Below, in pieces: positions 51,058-59,825 of a stretch of 64,000 bases of DNA. Every line of letters begins with the position of its first letter. Within the stretch, counting starts at the first letter, position 1. The position numbers were made by a program, and so were the translations under genes. Origin of the DNA: CAYSPT01 sp964432985. Lineage in GTDB: Bacteria > Muiribacteriota > CAYSPT01. The stretch spans positions 124,001 to 188,000 of the forward strand of contig CAYSPT010000001.1 in NCBI GenBank assembly GCA_964432985.1, written 5' to 3'. The notes under the pieces are model-generated. The model saw nothing but the letters and a program-made list of their open reading frames with translations. It was not told the origin of the DNA and searched no databases.

Positions 51058-52668
51058 ATGGCCAAATATATATTTATTACCGGGGGTGTCTTATCAGCGT
51101 TGGGCAAAGGAGTAACTGCCGCATCGCTAGGACGTTTGCTGACCGATTACGGGTTCAGGGTGTCGCTTCAGAAACTGGATCCTTATCTTAACGTCGATTC
51201 AGGTACGATGAATCCATATCAGCACGGCGAGGTTTATGTTACCGCAGATGGTGCCGAGACCGATCTTGACGTTGGGCATTATGAGCGTTTTCTCGACTGC
51301 GATCTGAACCGGGGGAGTAATGTGACGTCGGGGCAGGTGTATCAGGCCATACTGCAGCGCGAACGCCGCGGTGATTACTTGGGAGAAACAGTCCAGGTAA
51401 TTCCTCACGTCACAGACAGGATTAAGCAGTGTATTACCGACCAGGCGGAGAGCAAGAACCTGGATGTTTTCATCGTAGAAGTCGGCGGTACGGTGGGAGA
51501 TATTGAGAGTCTTCCATTCTTGGAAGCCGCCCGGGAATTGAAAATCGACCTGGGATCTCAAAACGTGCTGTACATTCATATCACCTGGGTCCCGTATTTG
51601 TCCACCGCCGGTGAGCTCAAGACAAAACCTACCCAGCACAGTGTCAACGAGTTGAGACGTATCGGTATTCAACCGGATGCTCTGGTCTGCCGCGCTCAGC
51701 AGGAGCTTCCCCGGGAGGTAAAGCAGAAGATAGCGCTGTTCTGCGGTGTGGCTGAGAAAGCGGTGATTGAAGCCCGGGATGTGGAAACTGTGTACGAGGT
51801 GCCGCTTCTTCTGGAAAAGGAAGGGCTCGGACGGTTGGTTACCGAAAAACTCGGACTTCCGGTGTGCAAGATAGAACAATGGGCCTGGGCTGATATGATC
51901 GGCTCGATCAAACCCTTGTTCAAAAAAACTGGCCGAGCGGTCAGAATTGGAATTCTGGGTAAATACGTAACACTTCCCGATTCCTACCTGAGCGTCATGG
52001 AAGCGATACATCATGCCGCCTGGCACTGTGGGGTCAAGGCGGAAGTTCCCCTGGTGTGCTCCGAGGATCTGTTGAATACGGGAGTTGACGAGGTGATGCG
52101 GGATATTGATGGTATCGTAGTTCCCGGAGGTTTCGGAGTACGGGGGATTGACGGTATGGTGGAAGGAATCAAATACCTGCGAGAAATGGGACGACCGTTT
52201 CTGGGAATATGCCTGGGAATGCAATGTGCGGTAGTTGAAATCGCCCGGAACCTGCTGGGGCAGGAAAAAGCCAATAGTACCGAGTTTAATCCTGTCACAC
52301 CGTATCCGGTCATCGACCTGGTGGAGGACCAGCGCGGCGTTGACCAGAAAGGCGGTACCATGAGGTTGGGTTCGTACGCTTGCACGCTGATGGAAGGTTC
52401 TTTGATAGCTTCTCTCTATAGCAATCTAAACATCGTTGAGCGTCACCGACACCGTTATGAGTTCAACAATGAATACGAGGAAACTTTGGCCGATGCGGGT
52501 CTTAAGGTGAGCGGTCGTTGTCCCGAGGGCGGGTATGTGGAATGTGTCGAATTGGTGGATCACCCCTACTTCGTGGGGGCTCAGTATCATCCCGAATTTC
52601 TTTCGCGTCCCAACCGTCCGCATCCACTGTTTATGGGGTTGTTACAGGCTGCTTTGCGAATAAAATAG
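51058..52668 (+). CDS. pyrG: CTP synthase
   Basis: This 536-residue protein makes CTP from UTP with glutamine. It has the synthetase domain start KYIFITGGVLSALGKGVTAA and SLQKLDPYLNVDSGTMNPYQ, and a class I amidotransferase domain with FLGICLGMQCAVVEIARN (nucleophilic Cys) and the late GAQYHPEF His. pyrG next to kdsA is a common Gram-negative arrangement. CTP is the substrate of the KdsB domain just upstream, so the order fits a KDO-activation unit. Confidence 0.98.
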   Translation: MAKYIFITGGVLSALGKGVTAASLGRLLTDYGFRVSLQKLDPYLNVDSGTMNPYQHGEVYVTADGAETDLDVGHYERFLDCDLNRGSNVTSGQVYQAILQRERRGDYLGETVQVIPHVTDRIKQCITDQAESKNLDVFIVEVGGTVGDIESLPFLEAARELKIDLGSQNVLYIHITWVPYLSTAGELKTKPTQHSVNELRRIGIQPDALVCRAQQELPREVKQKIALFCGVAEKAVIEARDVETVYEVPLLLEKEGLGRLVTEKLGLPVCKIEQWAWADMIGSIKPLFKKTGRAVRIGILGKYVTLPDSYLSVMEAIHHAAWHCGVKAEVPLVCSEDLLNTGVDEVMRDIDGIVVPGGFGVRGIDGMVEGIKYLREMGRPFLGICLGMQCAVVEIARNLLGQEKANSTEFNPVTPYPVIDLVEDQRGVDQKGGTMRLGSYACTLMEGSLIASLYSNLNIVERHRHRYEFNNEYEETLADAGLKVSGRCPEGGYVECVELVDHPYFVGAQYHPEFLSRPNRPHPLFMGLLQAALRIK

Positions 52669-52715
52669 AACGTGCCGATAGGTACGGTTTCAGGATGTGA
52701 ATAAGGTGATTTTTT

Positions 52716-53588
52716 ATGATTAACGTGAATGAGGATAACCGGGACGCTGGTGGCCTGGTCCAGCGCCGTATTGCAATTACCCCGGATCTGATGGTGGGAT
52801 CGGGTCTCCCTCTGGTTTTAATCGCCGGCCCATGCGTTATAGAGTCAGGCGAGCATCTTATGATGATTGCTGCAAGACTGGGAGAGATTACCGGTGATTT
52901 GAATATTCCTTTCGTTTTGAAAACATCGTATGACAAGGCTAACCGCACGTCGATCAACTCCTATCGCGGGCCCGGGTGCAGCAATGGTCTGGCAATAGTA
53001 GCCGATGTAAAAGAAAAAACAGGGTGCCCTGTTCTGCTTGATGTGCATGAGCGGGACCAGGTCGAAGCAGTTTCCGAAATAGCAGATATTCTTCAGGTCC
53101 CGGCTTTTCTGTGCCGACAGACTGATTTTGTCCAGGAGGTTGCCCAGTCCGGAAAAGTGGTCAACGTCAAAAAAGGACAGTTCCTGGCTCCATGGGATGT
53201 GAAAAATATCGTTGAAAAAATTGAGGCGTCTGGTAACCGGCGGATACTTCTCACCGAACGGGGAGTCAGTTTTGGGTACAATAACCTGGTAGTGGATTTT
53301 TGCTCGCTTCCGTTGATGGCTTCTTTCGGTTATCCGGTGGTGTTCGATGCCACTCACAGCGTACAGCTTCCTGGTGGGGCCGGCACCGCAACCGGCGGAC
53401 GCCGGCAGTATGTCAGACACCTTTCCCGGGCCGCGGTTGCTGTAGGAGTAGATGCCTTATTTCTTGAAGTTCATGAAGATCCCGACCGGGCACCATGCGA
53501 TGGTCCCAATATGCTTTCCCTGGATGAAATACCGCTTCTACTCAAGGAAGTTCTCGCCATCCGTGCGGCCTTGAAAAGCCAGGTGTAA
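52716..53588 (+). CDS. kdsA: 3-deoxy-D-manno-octulosonate 8-phosphate synthase
   Basis: This 290-residue protein condenses arabinose 5-phosphate and PEP to KDO 8-phosphate. It has LVLIAGPCVIESGEHLMMIA, VLKTSYDKANRTS, SYRGPG, VLLDVHERDQVEAV, LQVPAFLCRQTDFVQEVAQS, VFDATHSVQLPGG and a GVDALFLEVHEDPDRA segment. It has a slightly long N-terminus (about 20 residues before the core). AAGGTGAT precedes the ATG. kdsC and kdsD are not in this window. Confidence 0.97.
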   Translation: MINVNEDNRDAGGLVQRRIAITPDLMVGSGLPLVLIAGPCVIESGEHLMMIAARLGEITGDLNIPFVLKTSYDKANRTSINSYRGPGCSNGLAIVADVKEKTGCPVLLDVHERDQVEAVSEIADILQVPAFLCRQTDFVQEVAQSGKVVNVKKGQFLAPWDVKNIVEKIEASGNRRILLTERGVSFGYNNLVVDFCSLPLMASFGYPVVFDATHSVQLPGGAGTATGGRRQYVRHLSRAAVAVGVDALFLEVHEDPDRAPCDGPNMLSLDEIPLLLKEVLAIRAALKSQV

Positions 53589-53618
53589 TAAACTATTCAG
53601 CCGGGAGGAAAAAGCAGG

Positions 53619-54950
53619 ATGGATTATTTCCGAAAAATACTGGATTCAATTGGCGATGAGGTTATAGCGCTTCGTGATGGTATAACCATACAGTGGATCA
53701 ACAAGGCGTTTTGCCAACGGTGGCGTGTGGATCTTCCCGACGTTCGAGAACAGTGCATTTCCGACATTCTGCCTGGTGTCCGCTTGGCCAAAGCCCTGAA
53801 AAAACGCCGTGCTTTCAATTCACGTCTTTATACTGTCGGCGAAGAGGAGCACCCCGGTAAGAAATCAGGGCCAGTCCGTTATCTGGCATCATATCTGCCC
53901 GGAGCTCTCCCGGTCGGTTCGGGTAACCTGGACGTTCTTGTTCTTTCTCCCTCAAGCGGTAGCCCATCTCGAGGGGTGGGGACCCACGCCCGGTTAACTT
54001 TTGATGATATCGTGGGGGTGAGTGAGGGTGTTCGTCAGGCCATAAGAACGAGCCGCCTGGCTGCTCGGAAAACCGCGACCGTACTTATACTGGGTGAAAG
54101 TGGTGTTGGAAAAGATGTGTTTGCGCAAGCCATACACAGTGAGTGCGGAGCAAATCGGCCGTTTGTAGCGGTAAATTGTGCTGCTCTTCCCCGTGAGCTG
54201 ATGGAAAGTGAATTGTTTGGATATACAGGTGGTTCATTTACCGGTGCGGCTCCCGGTGGCCGGCCTGGAAAATTCGAATTGGCTGATGGAGGAACCATCT
54301 TTCTCGACGAAATAGGGGAACTGCCACTGGCACTTCAACCTAAGCTGCTCAGAGTGCTTCAGACAAAGGAAGTAATCAGGATCGGGGCTGAGCGGCCAAA
54401 GAAAATCCAGGTCAAGGTCATTGCAGCCACCAAACAAAATCTCGAACAAAGAGTTAAGGACGGTTCTTTCAGGGACGATCTGTTTTACCGGCTCAATGTC
54501 ATCACCATGAAAATCCCTCCCCTGCGGGACAGACGGAAAGATATTCCTTTTCTGGTGAAACATTTCCTGACTAAAATCTGTGAATCTGAGGATATGGCTG
54601 TCCCTAGCGTGGCTGAAGATGTGATGGAAGCGCTCACCAACTGTATGTGGCCGGGGAATATCAGACAGCTTGAAAACGTTTTGGAAAGGGAAATTCTGTA
54701 TTTGCCCCAGGGCAAGAATCTTCTCGAGCACATTCCGGATGCGGTTCTGCGTAACCAGTGTGAAGGGACTGCTCACGCTGCCAGGACCGTCCATAATGAC
54801 AGTAAGCTTTCTCTCAAGAATATGGAAAAGCACCTAATTACTCAGGCGTTGAAGAACGCTGAAGGAAACCTGTCATCAGCAGCCCGTCTGCTCGGTATCT
54901 CGCGGGCAACGCTATACCGCAAGATGGAAAAACAAGGTATAAACTCATAG
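53619..54950 (+). CDS. Sigma-54-dependent transcriptional activator with PAS-like sensor
   Basis: This 443-residue protein has an N-terminal PAS-like domain (about 1-110, IGDEVIALRDGITIQWINKA) and no receiver domain. The AAA+ domain has Walker A GESGVGKD (159-166), GSFTGA (205-210) in place of the canonical GAFTGA, and Walker B GTIFLDEIGE (225-234). The C-terminal Fis-type helix-turn-helix has SSAARLLGISRATLYRKME. It activates sigma-54 promoters in response to a small-molecule or redox signal. It lies 30 bases after kdsA and could be co-transcribed, which ties it to envelope control; its targets are not visible here. Confidence 0.92.
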   Translation: MDYFRKILDSIGDEVIALRDGITIQWINKAFCQRWRVDLPDVREQCISDILPGVRLAKALKKRRAFNSRLYTVGEEEHPGKKSGPVRYLASYLPGALPVGSGNLDVLVLSPSSGSPSRGVGTHARLTFDDIVGVSEGVRQAIRTSRLAARKTATVLILGESGVGKDVFAQAIHSECGANRPFVAVNCAALPRELMESELFGYTGGSFTGAAPGGRPGKFELADGGTIFLDEIGELPLALQPKLLRVLQTKEVIRIGAERPKKIQVKVIAATKQNLEQRVKDGSFRDDLFYRLNVITMKIPPLRDRRKDIPFLVKHFLTKICESEDMAVPSVAEDVMEALTNCMWPGNIRQLENVLEREILYLPQGKNLLEHIPDAVLRNQCEGTAHAARTVHNDSKLSLKNMEKHLITQALKNAEGNLSSAARLLGISRATLYRKMEKQGINS

Positions 54951-55183
54951 CTTGTTTATTCCATAATCCCTCGTCCTCGCGACGATAACTCATGAAATAA
55001 GTGTACTCGTAGGTAAGAAGTGCCTGTGCGATGGTGAGAGAGGTCGCTCCATTTTACTTCAGTTACTACCCTCCAACAAGCCTTCATTAATCATTGTTTT
55101 CGGACTCGTTGTCCTCTAAAACTACCATTAATAAAGGTCTCCAGGCATTTCAGAAAAAAATACTCTTTTTTCCAAAAAAAGGC

Positions 55184-55211
55184 TTGCAACCGGGATTTAA
55201 ATAGGTATAAT
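55184..55211 (+). promoter_or_regulatory. Sigma-70-type promoter of the dcw cluster
   Basis: TTGCAA (55184-55189), a 16-bp spacer and a perfect TATAAT (55206-55211), about 75 bases before the mraZ start. Confidence 0.75.
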
Positions 55212-55221
55212 GGTGATCACA

Positions 55222-55260
55222 GTGGTAACAGAGTGGTAACCAAGTGGGGGATTGTGGGGG
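55222..55260 (+). promoter_or_regulatory. MraZ operator: four GTGG direct repeats
   Basis: GTGG boxes start at 55222, 55233, 55244 and 55254, spaced 11, 11 and 10 bp, that is, on one helix face. The last two read GTGGGGGA. MraZ is known to bind TGGG-type direct repeats at about 10-bp spacing upstream of its own gene. The boxes lie just after the -10 box, so binding would block transcription. Confidence 0.7.
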
Positions 55261-55284
55261 ACCGGACCGTGAAAGAAGATTCCA

Positions 55285-55716
55285 GTGTTTTTAGGTCGCT
55301 ATGAGCACACCATAGACGACAAGGGGCGACTTATTGTTCCCGTCCATTACCGGAAAAAACTCGGTAAATCCTTCATCATAACTAAAGGTCTGGAAAACTG
55401 CATCGCTATCTACCCCCAGGAAAAATGGCAGAAACTGTTTGAACAGTACTCATCTCTGTCCTATACCCGGAAAAATGTCCGCACCTACCAGCGTCTTTTC
55501 TTTGGTTCGGCCACCGACATTACCCTCGACCGCCAGGGGAGAATCTGTATTCCTATTCATCTGAGAAAGGAGGCCATGCTGTTAAAGGAAGTTGTCATTA
55601 ACGGAGTCGGTGACCTTGCTGAAATCTGGGCAAAAGAAGAGTGGGACCGTTTCAAGCAGGAAGCAGACGCAGTCTATGAAGATCGGGCAGAATTGTTAGA
55701 AACAATTAAAGAGTGA
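55285..55716 (+). CDS. mraZ: Transcriptional regulator MraZ
   Basis: This 143-residue protein has two AbrB-like SpoVT domains: FLGRYEHTIDDKGRLIVPVH and, in the second half, FFGSATDITLDRQGRICIPI. It binds DNA upstream of the dcw cluster and usually represses it. The GTG start fits the conserved M-F-L/M-G-x-Y beginning of the family. It is the first gene of the cluster and lies directly after the GTGG repeats. Confidence 0.97.
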   Translation: MFLGRYEHTIDDKGRLIVPVHYRKKLGKSFIITKGLENCIAIYPQEKWQKLFEQYSSLSYTRKNVRTYQRLFFGSATDITLDRQGRICIPIHLRKEAMLLKEVVINGVGDLAEIWAKEEWDRFKQEADAVYEDRAELLETIKE

Positions 55717-55721
55717 TTAAT

Positions 55722-55765
55722 AACCCGACATTCGGGTTAACCTAAATTATTCGGGTCAAACCCGA
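55722..55765 (+). terminator. Twin short hairpins between mraZ and the next gene
   Basis: Two perfect inverted repeats: AACCCGA (55722-55728) with TCGGGTT (55732-55738), 3-base loop; and TCGGGT (55751-55756) with ACCCGA (55760-55765), 3-base loop. They share the same arm sequence, so they can also pair with one another, giving alternative folds. There is no U-tract, so attenuation or mRNA processing is more likely than simple termination. Confidence 0.45.
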
Positions 55766-55804
55766 TGTTAGGGTGAAGAATCTAGAAGGGGGAAGCGGGA
55801 GGTA

Positions 55805-56287
55805 ATGATACAAACGATGCAGGATAACCAGCTGAGTACGGGAGGATCAGAGCAGGGGCTGGCAGCTATTTTTAATGTTGCAGACACGCTGAAGAGGGAG
55901 CAAGAGACCTCTGAAAAGAAACCTGTCAAGCGTCAACGTTCCAGTAAGAGCAAGATGTTTCAAGGTATGCAGGAGGAAATGACATTCCCTGAAAAAATGA
56001 ACTATCTCAACCAGCTTCCGGACCACAAAATGGCACAGGGAAGTAAGGGAGACCGGTATTTTGATATAGGTACACACCGGCCCTGGGGGATGGAAAGCAT
56101 CCGTTTTCTGGTTGATATGATGCGTGAGAATGCATCGCCCATGGATATAGCTTTTTTAAGCCGCCGGTCATATCACGATGTTCTGGCCATGTATAGAATT
56201 TTCAAGTGGGTCATCAACGAAGATTCACAGGAGCGCCGGCTTCGATTAAAAAAGAAACTGAATCAGGAAAAAGTACGGGAAGGGTAA
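55805..56287 (+). CDS. Unknown protein inserted between mraZ and rsmH
   Basis: This 160-residue protein has no motif I recognise. The first third is hydrophilic with a basic patch (KKPVKRQRSSKSK). The middle (MTFPEKMNYLNQLPDHKMAQ) and the segment around PWGMESIRFLVDMM look helical. The C-terminus is strongly basic (RRLRLKKKLNQEK). It has no membrane segment or Cys pair. The start codon follows GGGAGGTA. Its 3' end overlaps the longest rsmH frame by 82 bases. Its place in the dcw operon suggests a role in division or its regulation, perhaps nucleic-acid binding given its basic character. Confidence 0.6.
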   Translation: MIQTMQDNQLSTGGSEQGLAAIFNVADTLKREQETSEKKPVKRQRSSKSKMFQGMQEEMTFPEKMNYLNQLPDHKMAQGSKGDRYFDIGTHRPWGMESIRFLVDMMRENASPMDIAFLSRRSYHDVLAMYRIFKWVINEDSQERRLRLKKKLNQEKVREG

Positions 56288-57231
56288 ATATCATTCCGGT
56301 AACAGGTGGTCACTCACCGGTAATGGTGCCTCAAGTTCTGCGGTATTTGGCCCCGCAGCACGGTGGCAAGTATGTTGACTGCACGGTGGGTGGCGGTGGT
56401 CATGCCAGGGCCATTCTCAAGTCGATCGGGCCGGACGGGCAACTTCTGGGATTGGACCGTGACTCAGAATCTCTTGAATCTGTCACCCGGAGCCTGGCGG
56501 ACTTCCCAAATTTTATACCCTATCACGCCAACTTTCGGGACCTTCCGCGTATTATTGAAACAATTGGTTGGAAAACTGTAGATGGTATTATGTATGATCT
56601 GGGTTTTTCTTCTATCCAGGTTGATTCTCCAGACCGGGGTTTCAGTTTTCAACGTGAAGGCCCGCTCGACATGAGAATGGACCGCACGGATTCTGTACGG
56701 GCGGAAGACCTGGTGAATCAATGGCCTGAAAAAAAGATAGGGCTGATTATCAAGGATTACGGCGAAGAACCATTTGCCCGGAGATTGGCCAAATCCATTG
56801 TCAGGGCCCGGCAGAAAGCCCGTATTATCACCACCACCGAATTAAGGCGGATTCTTCAGAATGCTGTTCCCACAGGTAATCCGGGACGAAAACTGCTGGC
56901 GGTGCGAAGGACGTTCATGGCAATTAGAATTGCGCTGAACAGAGAATTGGAGGACCTGGACCAGGTATTCGAGCAGGCGGTAGCCTGTCTTGAAACCTCG
57001 GGCCGTATGGTTGTTCTATCTTACCATTCCCTGGAAGACCGAATTACCAAACACACATTTTTGCGATTGAGCGGGCGGTGTACCTGTCCTCCCGGTTTCC
57101 CGGAATGCAGGTGCGGAAAAAAAGCGACCCTAAAAATACTGGTCCGAAAGCCGATAACTCCAGAAGAGGGAGAAATTTTAGATAATCCACGGGCCAGAGG
57201 AGCAAAGCTCAGGGCAGTGGAGAGGTTGTAG
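56206..57231 (+). CDS. rsmH: 16S rRNA (cytosine-1402 N4) methyltransferase
   Basis: The protein has GGHSPVMVPQVLRYL, YVDCTVGGGGHARAILKS (SAM site), IMYDLGFSSIQVDSPDRGFS, LDMRMD, RRTFMAIRIALNREL and a VVLSYHSLEDRITKH segment, all typical of RsmH (formerly MraW). It methylates C1402 in the ribosomal P site. The start is unclear. GTG at 56206 gives 341 residues and overlaps the upstream gene without a ribosome site. The ATG at 56323 would cut off the conserved HxPV. No ATG, GTG or TTG lies between, so a non-standard start such as ATC/ATT near 56290, after GGAAGGG, is possible. Confidence 0.93.
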   Translation: MGHQRRFTGAPASIKKETESGKSTGRVNIIPVTGGHSPVMVPQVLRYLAPQHGGKYVDCTVGGGGHARAILKSIGPDGQLLGLDRDSESLESVTRSLADFPNFIPYHANFRDLPRIIETIGWKTVDGIMYDLGFSSIQVDSPDRGFSFQREGPLDMRMDRTDSVRAEDLVNQWPEKKIGLIIKDYGEEPFARRLAKSIVRARQKARIITTTELRRILQNAVPTGNPGRKLLAVRRTFMAIRIALNRELEDLDQVFEQAVACLETSGRMVVLSYHSLEDRITKHTFLRLSGRCTCPPGFPECRCGKKATLKILVRKPITPEEGEILDNPRARGAKLRAVERL

Positions 57232-57234
57232 AAC

Positions 57235-57636
57235 ATGAATAAAGATTCGGTAATGACCTGGCGGTACAGGGTGAAACGCGGTGAAAAAGCTGGTGCCAGT
57301 GATGCTTCTTCTAAGCGGACACTCGGGGGAAATTCCTTCAGGGGAATTCGCCGGGCGGCACTGGTAGTCGGGTACACTGCACTGGTAATTTTGCTCTCAG
57401 TATTTGTTTTTCTTCATATTTCACAGTATGTCACGATGACCGAAATCAAGTTCAGTATCGCTCATCTTCGAAAGCAGTCCAATGAGCTTGACCGGCGGAT
57501 TCAGGCAATCCAGTTTGATTTTGAAAAAATGGCCAGCGTAACGGCAATAGAGTCTGAAGCTTCAGGGCGTCTGGGAATGGTACACGCCTCGGAGATACTC
57601 TATGTTCCCTGGTCAGCAGAAGGGATATCCAGGTGA
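57235..57636 (+). CDS. ftsL: Cell division protein FtsL
   Basis: This 133-residue protein has a cytoplasmic basic N-terminus, one membrane helix (about 43-62, AALVVGYTALVILLSVFVFL) and a periplasmic coiled-coil-type stretch (LRKQSNELDRRIQAIQFDFE). The size, topology and place between rsmH and ftsI identify it as FtsL despite the low sequence conservation of this family. It acts in the divisome with FtsB/FtsQ to activate FtsWI. It overlaps ftsI by four bases. Confidence 0.85.
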   Translation: MNKDSVMTWRYRVKRGEKAGASDASSKRTLGGNSFRGIRRAALVVGYTALVILLSVFVFLHISQYVTMTEIKFSIAHLRKQSNELDRRIQAIQFDFEKMASVTAIESEASGRLGMVHASEILYVPWSAEGISR

Positions 57637-59801
57637 GAGGTCCGATTGACCGCCGAAGAGTGTTCGTCTTCGGCGTCATTTGTATTGTCTTCATGGTTCT
57701 GCTGGTAGTGCGTCTGCTCGATATTCAGTATCGCCAGGGACCCCGTTTACGCCGCCTGGCTGTCCAGGAGCATATCAAACGGATCATAATCGACCGCAAG
57801 AGAGGAAATATATCCGATCGTAACGGCCGGGTGCTGGCGGTGAGCATGAAAGTTCCCTCGTTGTTTGTGGATCCGAGCCAGGTCAAGGATGCGGACCATG
57901 TCATTCTATCACTGTCACAGCATGTCGAGGGAATTTCTCCGGAAGGCCTTAAAAAAGCGGTGACCAGAAACGGTCTGTTTTCCTGGGTCGAGCGGAAAAT
58001 GGAACCCGAACGGGCAGAAAAGATCAAAGAGCTTAACCTGAAAGGTGTCTATTTTCAGAAAGAGTACAAGCGGTACTACCCCCGAGGTAACATGGCTGCT
58101 AATCTCATGGGCTTCGCCGGTATGGATGACCGGGGACTTGAAGGAATCGAGTTCTACTACGACAAGGTAATGCGTTGTGATTCCGGATATGCCGAGTACA
58201 AGGGAGACATCAGGGGATACGAAATCCCGGAAAGTGAGCGGATAGAGAAATCGCCCGAGGGAGGGTTTGATTTGGTGCTCACCCTGGATGAGGTGGTTCA
58301 ACACATCGTAGAGGAAGAGATTGGCCGGGTGTTTGAGGAGTTCGATCCCAACGCAGCCATGGGAATTGTTATGAATCCGAACACCGGGGAAATAATTGCC
58401 ATGTCGACATTTCCCAGCTATGACCTCAATAAATTTTCCACCGTGCCTGCCGCTATCAGGCGGAACAAGGTCATTACCGATATGTTTGAACCGGGTTCAA
58501 CATTCAAATTGATTACCGCTGCCGCTGCCATTGAAGAAGGGCTGGTAACAGGAAACGACCATTTCGTATGCGACGGCGCCGCCAAGATTGGCCCGTTCAC
58601 CATCCGGTGTCATGCTTCTCATGGGGAGCAGACCTTTACCGAAATAATTGCCAACTCGTGTAATGAAGGCATAATTGAAGTGGCTAAAAAGGTAGGTAAA
58701 AAGAGATTCTGGAACTATATCGACCAGTTTGGCTTTGGCAAAAGAACCGGAATCGATTTACCCGGAGAAGTGACCGGAAGGGTAATTTCGTATAAACGAT
58801 GGGCTGATCTCGATCTCGGTGCCATTTCCATGGGGCAGGCGGTTGGCGTAACCGCTTTACAGATGATCTCGGCGGTGAGCGCCATTCTCAATGGAGGCGA
58901 ACTCGTGGAACCCCGGGTGGTGATGGCCGTGGCTGATCCCGAAACGGGCAGGGTGGTCCGGCGGTTTTCAAAAAACAACAAGGCTCGGGTAATTTCATCG
59001 TCAACAGCCGCGGAAATCATCAAAATAATGCAAGAAGTGGTCATTCGGGGCACCGGCCGGCGGGCCGCCCTGGAAAACTACATTCTGGCCGGTAAAACCG
59101 GGACTGCACAGAAAATTGATCGTGAGACGGGGAAATACTCCAACACCAAAGTGATTTCATCGTTTGTCGGCGGCGGCCCCTTTCCCGATCCTCAGTTCGT
59201 CATCATGGTAATAGTAGATGAACCGAAGGGTAAAGGAGCGTCAACGGGAATGGTTGCCGTTGAGCCGTTCAAAAGAATAGCGGAACGGGCATTGAATTAT
59301 CTCGCACTACCTCCCAGTATTGCTGCCGGAGAAGAGTCCGAAAGTTCGCGGTGGACCGCCGTCGAGGCACATGCTCCCGATCTTCCATCTGCCAGTGCTG
59401 TTCCGGATGAAAATGTGCAGTACATGATGCTGGTCCCTCGTTTCCTTGGGATGGGAAAAGCCGGTGTTGAGAGTATTGCCAAACGCAACGGACTCAATGT
59501 CGAAGTGGGTGGTCATGGCTCCAGGGTGGTGTACCAGTTTCCCGATCCCGACACACCCGTTCTGCCAGACACTCGGGTAATTGTATATTTCGGATCTTCA
59601 TCTACCCGGCCGGTACCGTTGGCCGGCAAAATGATGCCCTGCCTGGTCGGAAAAACCATGATGGAATCAAGCCAGCGGTTGAAAGCTCTTCCCGTACAGG
59701 TCAGGTTTTTGGGAAGCGGTTTGGCCTATGCTCAGGAGCCCGTCCCCGGTACCCCTATAGAGACCGGTGCTGAGGTCAAGGTGTTTTTCTCCTCCGACTG
59801 A
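57633..59801 (+). CDS. ftsI: Septal peptidoglycan transpeptidase (FtsI/PBP2x-like) with two PASTA domains
   Basis: This 722-residue class B penicillin-binding protein has an N-terminal helix (about 11-27), a dimerisation domain, and a transpeptidase domain with the catalytic SxxK at STFK (289-292), SCN (342-344) and KTG (488-490). Two PASTA domains fill the C-terminus, from about 590 (YMMLVPRFLGMGKAGVESI) and from about 665 (PCLVGKTMMESSQRLKALP). It cross-links septal peptidoglycan. PASTA tails on FtsI are usual in Firmicutes (SpoVD, PBP2x) and in some Gram-negative phyla, but not in Proteobacteria. The GTG start overlaps ftsL by four bases. Confidence 0.95.
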   Translation: MRGPIDRRRVFVFGVICIVFMVLLVVRLLDIQYRQGPRLRRLAVQEHIKRIIIDRKRGNISDRNGRVLAVSMKVPSLFVDPSQVKDADHVILSLSQHVEGISPEGLKKAVTRNGLFSWVERKMEPERAEKIKELNLKGVYFQKEYKRYYPRGNMAANLMGFAGMDDRGLEGIEFYYDKVMRCDSGYAEYKGDIRGYEIPESERIEKSPEGGFDLVLTLDEVVQHIVEEEIGRVFEEFDPNAAMGIVMNPNTGEIIAMSTFPSYDLNKFSTVPAAIRRNKVITDMFEPGSTFKLITAAAAIEEGLVTGNDHFVCDGAAKIGPFTIRCHASHGEQTFTEIIANSCNEGIIEVAKKVGKKRFWNYIDQFGFGKRTGIDLPGEVTGRVISYKRWADLDLGAISMGQAVGVTALQMISAVSAILNGGELVEPRVVMAVADPETGRVVRRFSKNNKARVISSSTAAEIIKIMQEVVIRGTGRRAALENYILAGKTGTAQKIDRETGKYSNTKVISSFVGGGPFPDPQFVIMVIVDEPKGKGASTGMVAVEPFKRIAERALNYLALPPSIAAGEESESSRWTAVEAHAPDLPSASAVPDENVQYMMLVPRFLGMGKAGVESIAKRNGLNVEVGGHGSRVVYQFPDPDTPVLPDTRVIVYFGSSSTRPVPLAGKMMPCLVGKTMMESSQRLKALPVQVRFLGSGLAYAQEPVPGTPIETGAEVKVFFSSD

Positions 59802-59825
59802 AGCTGATGAAAGCGTGCAGCGACC

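Larger units (their letters stand above)
54951..55284 (+). other. Intergenic region with the dcw promoter and MraZ operator
   Basis: This 334-bp gap holds, at its right end, a promoter (55184-55211) and GTGG direct repeats (55222-55260). The left 200 bases show no open frame, RNA gene or strong terminator hairpin; an A/T-rich stretch lies at 55151-55180 just ahead of the promoter. Confidence 0.7.

Noticed and set aside
51199..52224. Long antisense open frame opposite pyrG
   Set aside because: It is a shadow of a conserved gene, with no start context or motif.
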